From NCBI GenBank assembly GCA_964410665.1, contig CAYPIE010000104.1, positions 1-19,254 of the forward strand: a stretch of 19,254 nucleotides of DNA, given 5' to 3'. The notes beneath the pieces were generated by a model that made no database searches, was not told the origin of the DNA, and was given only the letters and a program-made list of their open reading frames with translations. This stretch comes from CAYPIE01 sp964410665 (GTDB lineage Bacteria > Planctomycetota > Planctomycetia > Gemmatales > Gemmataceae). The position numbers were made by a program, and so were the translations under genes. This document shows positions 1-6,749 of the stretch, in pieces; the first letter of the stretch is position 1; each line of letters starts with the position of its first letter.

Positions 1-72
1 CGCCTCTGCCGCTTTCTCCGCATCGCAACCGCCTCTGCCGCTTTCCCCGCACCGCAAGCGCCTCTGCCTCTC
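1..72 (-). repeat. 29-bp tandem repeat array, left edge (about 2.5 units, runs off the window)
   Basis: Units start at 1, 30 and 59 on the plus strand, an exact 29-bp spacing, each opening with CGCCTCTGCC and the first two ending in CGCAAC or CGCAAG. Read on the minus strand, the array starts within a few bases of the stop codon of the GTPase-like gene (stop at 76-78) and reads AGAGGCAGAGGCGCTTGCG and onward. This is the same family as the array at 19004-19110. The units abut with no spacers. The array is cut by the window edge, so its true length is unknown. Confidence 0.9.
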
Positions 73-75
73 TGT

Positions 76-2658
76 TCACGACCCCTCGGTCATATCGGGC
101 AACAGCGCGGGAACCTCTGGAATGCCCTGTGGTGGTTGGATGCGCAGACGAATCCCAGGTTCGCGGCTACCAGGCTTGGGTTTTTGTCGATCTCGCGGCG
201 GGACCAGACGCGGCGGCTGTTGCAGACCATCGATCCTGTAGATGGGTGAGCGATAGTCAGTCCACATCAGAATCCAATCGTTGACATTGGCTTGCCGGAC
301 GTTGAGTTCGGCCCAGATCTTGTCCCCTGGCTGGTAGGTCCATCTCTCGACGTCCGAGGGAGCATCAAAGCGATACCAACCAGCGATATCGCGTGCCCCC
401 GCATTGGCCGGAGTCAAGGTCAGCGACTGTAGTCGCGGTGCCCGGCCGGCGTTGGACGCCGCTGGCTGCAGAAAGAGCTTAAAATCGCCCACCGGCCGCA
501 ACTGCTGCGAGGCCACATCATCCTCAGGGATCTTCACATAAACGGATTTTACATCGATTGCAAACGAATCGCGGCTCAAAAACGCAATCAATTTCGCCAC
601 TTCGTCTGGCTGATTTGGTTCGATCAGGTTGCCCACTACCTGAAGGAGCTTGCGCCAGGCCGGGACCATACCCCGAGACAAATCCTCGGCCAGCCGTTTC
701 CAGTCGGCCTGGGTCGGTTTGCCGACGGCCCGGATTGACCTTAACTGTTGCTGCAGCTGGTCGCGGCCATAAACAATCAGTTCCTGGTACGATTCCTCCA
801 GACGTTGCCGGATGTCTTCTTGGAGCTGTTCGGGCAGGCGGCTGAGCCGCCAGTTTTGATAGTCAGGGTAGTAGATGTCGAGCCGCTCGAGCTGTTGCTC
901 GGAGTTCAGCTCTGGGCCGAGTTGTTCAGGCGCCAAAACGGCCTGGCGCAAAGTCGGCTCGACCAACAGGCCCACCGCCTGTCCCAGGTCACGCACCATA
1001 AGCAGCTGGCTGCGTAAGGCTTCCCAGTCGGCCCGAGCGCGTTCGACTTCTTCAAAAGCATAGGCGTTGGCATAGGTCAACGCCCGCCCTTGACGGATCG
1101 GTAACGAGCGAGACTCCTCGATCATCTCGACCGCGCGGTGCGGTGGGCTTTCGGCCTTTTTGAGCAGGATCCTCAACCCTCGGGCCCAAGCCGCGTTGAG
1201 CCGGTCCGCCCCGAGCAGTTGGGTGGCATCCATGACCGGCTCCCCATTGTCGGTGGTCGAGTTCTCGGCCCGGATCAGATCGCGATACCACTTGGTCAAC
1301 TCCTTGACCGCTTGGTCAAGCAGCGCAACATCGTTGAGCCACTTTTCCTGCAGCAGCACCGCCTCGGTCTGGCTCCAGTCATCGCGATAGTTCTCGGGAA
1401 CTTTCAAGGCCGCAGCGGACAATAATTCGTTAATATAGTTTAATTCCTGAAGACTCCGGGCCTGGGCCGGTCCCTGCTGGGTAAACAGCTTGGTCCGGTA
1501 GTTGTCGTACGCTTTGAGCTCCTTGAGCCGATCGCGGACAAAATCCTGTTCCTCGGCGGGTAGTTTATCAAAGTCGGGATCGCGGCTCAGTTCGGTCAGT
1601 TCGCGTAAGCTCTCTAGGTAGCGGCCCTCAGCCAGGCGGAAGGCAGCAGTTTGCCCCTCGCGGGCCTGGTAGTTGCGGATCTTGTTGAGCAGCTGTAGTT
1701 CCTCGGTCGGCTTCCGGGTTAGCAGAAGTCCCAGACCAATCCCGATCATCAAACTCACCACGCCCAGAGAGCCTAGGACCGTCCAGACCAGCCGGCGTGT
1801 CGAGCCGGTCTGACGTGTTTGATAGGCCTGGGCAGCCACAAATGCATCATGAAATAACGATCCAACACCATGTGGTTCCGGTCGGGAAGCCGTCGGCAGG
1901 TCGTGTAACACGGGGTGACGGACAGCGGTCGCACGGACGTCCAGGTCCAGGCTGCCGAAGGCGTGCCACTGGTCTTCGGCCGCGGCTTGGCGGGCCATGA
2001 ATTCGCGGAAATGATGTTGCACTTGCATCGCGCGTTCATGGATGCGTCGTTGCCAGTCTTCGAAGTCCGCGTCCTCCGCCAGCGGCAGCAAATCGCACTT
2101 GGTGAGCACCAAAAAGACCGGCAGCCCGCCGACCGCACGGCGACGCGCCCGTCGCCGCCTGAGTTGCCGCAAAAACCATAAAAACTCGGCGAAGTCGCGT
2201 TCGCGTTCATCCGGCCGAGCCGACGCGTCCACCGCGAGTATCAAGGCATCTGCATGCACGACAGCTTGGACTAACCGTTCGGGCGTCCCGTCGCCGGACT
2301 CGTCGGCGAGCTGCTCAGCGAGTAAGGCATTGGCCGCCTCCCCGTCACAGTCAAATACAGTCGCTTCGAGGAACCCATGGTGGTCGCGAGAGGAGAACTG
2401 TAACGGGTAACCGACCAGCTCCTCGGTCGTCCGTGCGGTCCCAGAGCCATAGACTTGGGCGCGGAGCTCAAGGAGTTCGGCGGGTAGGGTGCGAAACCGG
2501 CCCCCCAGCCCCGGCTGCTCGGTCTCCGCCGCTTGGGCAAGCGCGCCCAACAGGGACGTTTTGCCAGCGCCGGGTAGGCCAAACAACACGATGCCAAGCC
2601 CCCGCAAGAGCGTGGCTGTCGCTTGGGGGGTTGTGGTCGTTTCCTCGGTGGTGGCCAT
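76..2658 (-). CDS. Membrane-anchored P-loop GTPase-like protein with large extracytoplasmic region
   Basis: An 860-residue protein. Seen: an N-terminal P-loop domain (about 18-275) with Walker A GLPGAGKTS (27-35), a G3-like DCDG (103-106) in VFDCDGEA, and a G4-like TKCD (186-189) in LVLTKCDLL. A single membrane segment follows (about 290-313), then about 545 residues predicted to lie outside the cytoplasm. This part is rich in charged helical sequence (320-690) and ends in a probable beta-rich segment (about 700-830) and a proline-rich tail. The nucleotide domain recalls YcjX and the GTPase-like domain of TssM/IcmF, but I see no other TssM features, so I do not name it. ATG start at 2658, 20 bp after the upstream stop; the Shine-Dalgarno is weak (GGGA about 8 bases upstream). 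It is the last gene of the Tol-like run. Membrane location and GTP binding are inferred from motifs. Confidence 0.88.
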   Translation of the reverse strand: MATTEETTTTPQATATLLRGLGIVLFGLPGAGKTSLLGALAQAAETEQPGLGGRFRTLPAELLELRAQVYGSGTARTTEELVGYPLQFSSRDHHGFLEATVFDCDGEAANALLAEQLADESGDGTPERLVQAVVHADALILAVDASARPDERERDFAEFLWFLRQLRRRRARRRAVGGLPVFLVLTKCDLLPLAEDADFEDWQRRIHERAMQVQHHFREFMARQAAAEDQWHAFGSLDLDVRATAVRHPVLHDLPTASRPEPHGVGSLFHDAFVAAQAYQTRQTGSTRRLVWTVLGSLGVVSLMIGIGLGLLLTRKPTEELQLLNKIRNYQAREGQTAAFRLAEGRYLESLRELTELSRDPDFDKLPAEEQDFVRDRLKELKAYDNYRTKLFTQQGPAQARSLQELNYINELLSAAALKVPENYRDDWSQTEAVLLQEKWLNDVALLDQAVKELTKWYRDLIRAENSTTDNGEPVMDATQLLGADRLNAAWARGLRILLKKAESPPHRAVEMIEESRSLPIRQGRALTYANAYAFEEVERARADWEALRSQLLMVRDLGQAVGLLVEPTLRQAVLAPEQLGPELNSEQQLERLDIYYPDYQNWRLSRLPEQLQEDIRQRLEESYQELIVYGRDQLQQQLRSIRAVGKPTQADWKRLAEDLSRGMVPAWRKLLQVVGNLIEPNQPDEVAKLIAFLSRDSFAIDVKSVYVKIPEDDVASQQLRPVGDFKLFLQPAASNAGRAPRLQSLTLTPANAGARDIAGWYRFDAPSDVERWTYQPGDKIWAELNVRQANVNDWILMWTDYRSPIYRIDGLQQPPRLVPPRDRQKPKPGSREPGIRLRIQPPQGIPEVPALLPDMTEGS

Positions 2659-2678
2659 GGCTCAGTCCCGTTCTCGGT

Positions 2679-3359
2679 TCACGACGACGGTCGATTCTGA
2701 TCCTTCACTTGCGTGATCACTTGTAGGTCCTGCTGATAGGCCCACTTCTCGAGTCGCTTGACCAGCGGATGCTCCCGGGCCAAGCTATCGGCATAAATAA
2801 TCAGCTCCAGAGCATCGAGCCCCTCTTCCTCTATCTGGAGCTGGCGGATGCGTGCTTGCACTTCGGCCAGATCCACCGGCCGCTCGTCCCCCTCCAGTTG
2901 GAAGAAACGCTGCTGGTCGACCTGGTTGCCACCGAGGACCACCACCCGTGCCCGTGTCTGTTGCTTGGTGGGCGCCGCCGTCGGCTCCGATAAAGGGGTC
3001 ATCGACTGTTCGAGCCGGGGTGCTTGGCTGGGCGTCGTCGGTTCTTGATCCGATTGCTTGCCCGGTCCGCCGAGCCCGGGACCCGAGCCGATCCCATAAC
3101 CGTCACCCGTGCCAAAGACCCACAAGAACACCGCCAGGGCCAACAGTACGCCGCTGATCACGCCGATCAGCTTCTTGATCACCTGAGGGATCTGCTTGCG
3201 GTAGGTTGACCACAGCACCAACATGCTCAGCCAAATCGAGCCAAAATACCCCACCAGGAATGCACCAGCGACCGCGAGCAGCTTGTAAACGACCTCGATC
3301 GAATTATCGACAAGGCTGGCACCCAACAGCGGGACGAGAACGAGGATTCCTATGGCCAT
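2679..3359 (-). CDS. Triple-TM protein with possible ExbD/TolR-like C-terminal domain
   Basis: A 226-residue protein from the chosen ATG at 3359. The frame is open up to 3479, but that would overlap the upstream gene by 101 bp; GGGAG sits about 10 bases before 3359 and gives a 19-bp intergenic gap. Seen: three hydrophobic segments (about 2-17, 23-50, 64-83), then a Gly/Pro/Gln-rich linker (85-135), then a compact alpha/beta-looking domain (137-218) with strand RARVVVLGG, a helix around 163-176, strand ALELIIYAD (183-191), a helix and strand LQVITQV. This order resembles the periplasmic domain of ExbD/TolR, but the usual N-terminal PLIDV membrane helix is missing. No family is firmly recognised. 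It sits between the TolR-like and GTPase-like genes and probably works with them. Confidence 0.85.
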   Translation of the reverse strand: MAIGILVLVPLLGASLVDNSIEVVYKLLAVAGAFLVGYFGSIWLSMLVLWSTYRKQIPQVIKKLIGVISGVLLALAVFLWVFGTGDGYGIGSGPGLGGPGKQSDQEPTTPSQAPRLEQSMTPLSEPTAAPTKQQTRARVVVLGGNQVDQQRFFQLEGDERPVDLAEVQARIRQLQIEEEGLDALELIIYADSLAREHPLVKRLEKWAYQQDLQVITQVKDQNRPSS

Positions 3360-3378
3360 GACCGGCTCTCCCTTCGAT

Positions 3379-3912
3379 TCATTCGCTCGCCAGCGGGTTG
3401 TTAAAGCCATACGGCACATCCCGGAACCAGCGGCGATACCGCTCAATCTGCGCTTGCAGCGGAAACCCAGAGATTTCACGAGGATACAAGATCAGAAAAA
3501 AGGCTTCCTTGGCTCCACTCTGGCGGCGATGCTGGGCAATCAGTTGCCGCGCATCCTGTTCGCTGCGAATCTCACGCCGTTCTGGGTCATAGTAATAGAG
3601 CCGGCCGGAGTTCTTGTCGATCTCTAAGACGCGGGGACTTAGATTTTCCGCCACGCTCAGCTGGCGCAATTTGAGTCGACGAATTTCTTCACGCATCTGC
3701 ACCAGTTCCTTGCGCAAATCCTCCACATTGCCTGGAATCGTCGGATCGGCATAGGCTTGCGCCCCTTCGAACTGCTCCGGGTCGCCACCGCCGGTTTGCT
3801 CGCCCGGCTGGCTGACAAACGGCATCAATAAGAAGATACAGAACAGCAAGATCAAAACGTCAATGAGGGGAATGAAAAAACGCGTGACACTCCGACGGGG
3901 CAATTGAATCAC
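3379..3912 (-). CDS. TolR/ExbD-like biopolymer transport protein
   Basis: A 177-residue protein with a single N-terminal membrane helix (about 13-33) containing FIPLIDVLILLFCIFLL. This matches the ExbD/TolR signature, including the membrane aspartate (D18) that carries protons in the family. Then come a Gly/Pro-rich stretch (35-60), a probable short coiled coil (62-88, EDLRKELVQMREEIRRL) and a C-terminal domain (92-172) with FFLILYPREISGFPLQ and YRRWFRDVP. Family role: with a TolQ/ExbB partner it forms a proton-driven stator in the inner membrane. It starts with GTG at 3912; this codon shares GTGA with the stop of the TolQ-like gene, so the two are probably translationally coupled. The C-terminal domain is longer and less typical than in E. 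coli TolR. Confidence 0.85.
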   Translation of the reverse strand: MIQLPRRSVTRFFIPLIDVLILLFCIFLLMPFVSQPGEQTGGGDPEQFEGAQAYADPTIPGNVEDLRKELVQMREEIRRLKLRQLSVAENLSPRVLEIDKNSGRLYYYDPERREIRSEQDARQLIAQHRRQSGAKEAFFLILYPREISGFPLQAQIERYRRWFRDVPYGFNNPLASE

Positions 3913-4430
3913 GCGACATCCCCTTGTTCCGACGGACTGATCCGCCCAGCCAGCGCGCGAATCAGGTCACGCCCTAACAACACCATCCAGGTTGGCAGGA
4001 TGTTCACCAGCGCCATGAACAGCCCACTGCCGGTCGCGGTGATCGCCGGGGCGTACTTGCGGATGATTTCTTGCGGCGTCACCGTCGGGGTAATCGAGTT
4101 AAACGTCTGTAAGATGGCCGCCACCGTGCCCAAGAGGCCCAACAGCGGAAACCACTCCGCCGCTTGGGCCAGATGGCTCAGCCAGCGGTCTGGCCGTTCA
4201 TCAAAGCGGTTGCCTTGCAACTGCAGGGCACGCCAGCTGAGCAGGGTCTGGGCCGTAAATAAGCTCGCCCCGAGGCCCAGAATCACCAGGTCGATGGCGG
4301 ATTCCTGCACCCGTTGCACATAGTCGATGCGAGCCTGGGTAGGAATGGCCAGGGCAATTAATACCCCCGCAGCCACCGGCACCAAACAAAACAACAACGG
4401 GAGCAGAAACTGGATCAAGAGCCGCCGCAC
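3909..4430 (-). CDS. TolQ/ExbB/MotA-family proton channel-like protein
   Basis: A 173-residue protein from GTG at 4430. Seen: four hydrophobic stretches (about 7-29, 46-67, 94-112, 128-152). The pair EWFPLLGLLGTVAAILQTF and ITATGSGLFMALVNILP matches the MotA/TolQ/ExbB core, in which the Thr residues near the two helices line the proton path. At 173 residues it is shorter than TolQ (about 230), mainly because the cytoplasmic loop is reduced. A GTG at 4448 directly after the ybgC stop would add six residues, but the AGGAGGA at 4438-4444 lies inside that extension and is 7 bases from the 4430 GTG, so I prefer 4430. The stop overlaps the TolR-like start by GTGA. Confidence 0.85.
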   Translation of the reverse strand: MRRLLIQFLLPLLFCLVPVAAGVLIALAIPTQARIDYVQRVQESAIDLVILGLGASLFTAQTLLSWRALQLQGNRFDERPDRWLSHLAQAAEWFPLLGLLGTVAAILQTFNSITPTVTPQEIIRKYAPAITATGSGLFMALVNILPTWMVLLGRDLIRALAGRISPSEQGDVA

Positions 4431-4437
4431 GCTGCTA

Positions 4438-4444
4438 TCCTCCT
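4438..4444 (-). promoter_or_regulatory. Strong ribosome binding site deciding the TolQ-like start
   Basis: On the minus strand AGGAGGA lies 7 bases before GTG at 4430-4428. It falls only 1-2 bases after the alternative GTG at 4448-4446, which itself immediately follows the ybgC stop (TGAGTG). The later GTG is therefore the better start. Confidence 0.65.
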
Positions 4445-4448
4445 CCAC

Positions 4449-4862
4449 TCAGGCGGATGGTTCGCTCTGAAGCGTCTCCAGAAACCAATTGGGCAAACCG
4501 GCCAGCTTGCCCTCACCGTCTACACAGGCGAGCGTGGTACTCCCCTCGGTCAACAATGCGGTGTCTCGGCGAACCTCATAGGTATGTTCCAAACGGACCG
4601 GCGAGAATTTGGCCAACGTCGCCTGCACCGTGAGCAAATCATCAAACCGAGCTGGCTTGCGGTAGCGAACCTCCACTTTACTCAGTACCAGGAAAAAACC
4701 CGATGCTTCCAGATCCCGATAGCTTCGCCCGGAACCGCGGAGCAGCTCCACCCGAGCCTGTTCAAAGTAAACGAGATAGTTCGCATGATGCAACAAGCCC
4801 ATCGCATCGGTCTCGGCGTAACGCACTCGAATGCTGATCGCGCCACTGCGGCCCACCGCCAT
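4449..4862 (-). CDS. ybgC: YbgC/FadM-type acyl-CoA thioesterase (hotdog fold)
   Basis: A 137-residue protein, normal for the family. Seen: near the N-terminus VRYAETDAMGLLHHANYLVY followed by FEQARVELLR, the signature of the 4-hydroxybenzoyl-CoA thioesterase/YbgC group, with the catalytic Asp at 19 and the hotdog helix after it. SKVEVRYRKPARFDDLL (about 61-77) is also typical. Known role: hydrolysis of short-chain or phospholipid-linked acyl-CoA/ACP thioesters in the cytosol; in many Gram-negatives ybgC heads the tol-pal operon. Here it directly precedes the TolQ-like and TolR-like genes, repeating that order. ATG start at 4862. The 115-bp gap to the upstream signal peptidase gene leaves room for a separate promoter, but none is clear. 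Confidence 0.92.
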   Translation of the reverse strand: MAVGRSGAISIRVRYAETDAMGLLHHANYLVYFEQARVELLRGSGRSYRDLEASGFFLVLSKVEVRYRKPARFDDLLTVQATLAKFSPVRLEHTYEVRRDTALLTEGSTTLACVDGEGKLAGLPNWFLETLQSEPSA

Positions 4863-4977
4863 GACTGCTCCTGGATGTTGGCCACCCGAAGGCGACCCCC
4901 CCTCAGGTTCGCCGCCTTCCTTTCAACCCGACGCTGGGGACCACCCGCGCTGCTGCTAGGTGCTTCGAGCGTCTTGC

Positions 4978-6654
4978 CTAGCGAATCAAACCAATCCGAT
5001 ACCAGGGCCAGTACACCAATACGGCACGGCCGATCAACAGGCGGTTGGGAACGGTGCCCCATTCGCGGCTATCCTGGCTGGCGGCGCTATTGTCGCCCAG
5101 ACAGAAATAGCAATCCGGTTGCACATAGTAGGTTTCCAAGAGGGTATCCGGCTGGGCATCGCGCGACAGCGTGTAGTAGGTATCCCGCCAAAGTTGCACA
5201 TGCGAAACCGTGGCCACCCCCTGGACCCCAATCCGGGCAGGGCGATCAATATCATAATCCTTGACCCAACCCTGACCGTGCTGATCGGCGATCTCAAAGC
5301 GATCGATCGGAGTCGGCTGATAATCGCCGGCGTCGCCAAAGTCCAAGACATCGCCATCCACCCATACAGTCAAACGTTGATCAAAATTCGCCAGACGCAG
5401 GTGGTACTCGCCGGGTTGACGAAAGTCCACGTCCAAGCTGCTCAAAATATCTTCACCGGTAGGTGTCTTCCGCACCAGTGAGCAGCGTTGCTTGGCCATA
5501 TCGAAGCGTGCACGGAATCGATCGAGTCCTCGGGCAAGTTCCAACACCACCACCGCCTTGGGGTCCTCGACCCGGACGTCACATTCGATCATCAAATCGG
5601 GGACCCAAAACGATTGATCATAGGGATCGCTCGGGCGGTATAGGTTATAGCCCATGCTATTGGTGATGGGCGCTGGGGTCGATCGCTTTGGATCGGCCCA
5701 GTTGGGCATCAGGTGTTGATAGCGAAGATAACTAAGCTGATCGCCCTGATGGGTAAACACCCGTGGTGCCTTGGGGTCATCGGCATTCCAGCCCTCCGGA
5801 GCCTGCGGATCCGCTCCCCAGCGCGGCGCCAACTTACCGATCAGATCTTTGGCCTGATAATCGTTGTCATAGACAATCCGTCGCATCGCCAAACAGATCT
5901 CCGGCGGCTTCCGCAGAATGTCGAAGTTTTCCTGTTGAAGATAGTCCCAGTCGGTGCGTTGTTGCCGCCACATAAAGCGATGGATCCAGCGATCGGCCGG
6001 ATTGGCAGGTCGGGGAAAGTCGGCTTCGGGGTAGTCGATCTGGGTGCTGACAAACAGGTCGCCCCGTCCGATGCCGATGGTCTCACCTGGCTTACCGATC
6101 AAACGTTTGATATAGTTTTTAGGTTCCCAGCGATCGATGGGCCCATCGAGGGGCATATTGGGATAGCGATCAATCCAGCTTTGTAATTCTTCGGACAAGT
6201 CGGCGCGAAGTTGCCGCTGTTCCAGATTGCGGTCCTGGCTTTCGCCGGGGAATTTGAAGACCGGCACCTGCCAACGTTCCGGCTGCTGCAGGTGATAGCT
6301 GATTTTGGACACGATCACTCGATCGCCGCTGGCGGGGGAGGGAAGCTTGCCATCGTACTCATATTGGCAGTTGGGGCACTGATAGCCGGTGACCCGTTGC
6401 CGTCCTTCCTCAACCTCGCGGGAAGCGTTCAACGGAAAGCTGTAGCCGCATTGGGCGCATACGACATCTTTGTGATGGCCATACAAAGTCTCGGCCATCG
6501 AGCCGGTCGGAATGACAAATGCTTGAGCAACGAACAGCTGCAGCATTAAAACCAGCACAATGACGAACACCACCGTCTCGACCCCCTCGCGCAGGGGATC
6601 TTTCGGGTCCTCCGCCTTTTTGGCCGGAGACGGGCTTGACTTGGTTTGGCTCAT
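4978..6654 (-). CDS. lepB: Signal peptidase I, copy B, with zinc-ribbon and jelly-roll-like insertions
   Basis: A 558-residue protein, far longer than E. coli LepB (324). Seen: a membrane helix (about 24-47); catalytic Ser52 in VIPTGSMAETL; a four-cysteine element CAQC...CPNC (66, 69, 93, 96) that looks like a zinc ribbon; GDRVIVSK (110-117); the general-base Lys183 in NYIKRLIGKPGE; and the C-terminal LGDNSAASQDSR box (519-530). Between the Lys box and the GDN box lies a long insert (about 205-510). Its second half (about 350-490), with YHLRLANFDQRLTVWVDGDVL, reads like a LamG/DUF1080 concanavalin-like beta sandwich. I chose ATG at 6654, preceded by AAGGAAG with about 5 bases spacing; the frame is open to 6687. 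Role: removes signal peptides from secreted preproteins at the outer face of the membrane. Confidence 0.93.
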   Translation of the reverse strand: MSQTKSSPSPAKKAEDPKDPLREGVETVVFVIVLVLMLQLFVAQAFVIPTGSMAETLYGHHKDVVCAQCGYSFPLNASREVEEGRQRVTGYQCPNCQYEYDGKLPSPASGDRVIVSKISYHLQQPERWQVPVFKFPGESQDRNLEQRQLRADLSEELQSWIDRYPNMPLDGPIDRWEPKNYIKRLIGKPGETIGIGRGDLFVSTQIDYPEADFPRPANPADRWIHRFMWRQQRTDWDYLQQENFDILRKPPEICLAMRRIVYDNDYQAKDLIGKLAPRWGADPQAPEGWNADDPKAPRVFTHQGDQLSYLRYQHLMPNWADPKRSTPAPITNSMGYNLYRPSDPYDQSFWVPDLMIECDVRVEDPKAVVVLELARGLDRFRARFDMAKQRCSLVRKTPTGEDILSSLDVDFRQPGEYHLRLANFDQRLTVWVDGDVLDFGDAGDYQPTPIDRFEIADQHGQGWVKDYDIDRPARIGVQGVATVSHVQLWRDTYYTLSRDAQPDTLLETYYVQPDCYFCLGDNSAASQDSREWGTVPNRLLIGRAVLVYWPWYRIGLIR

Positions 6655-6749
6655 GAAACTTCCTTCCCTCGAGCAGCTCGGGACCAACGCCCTCGCTCCG
6701 GGCCCACGTCCTCGCTGGATCGTTCGTCACAACGCCACCGGGATGGACG

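Noticed and set aside
3909..4430. Flagellar MotA
   Set aside because: It is short, lacks the large MotA cytoplasmic domain, and its partner has the ExbD/TolR PLIDV helix rather than a MotB OmpA-type domain.
4888..4919. Stem GAAGGCG/CGCCTTC between the signal peptidase and ybgC genes as a terminator
   Set aside because: The loop is 18 bases and there is no T tract in either direction.
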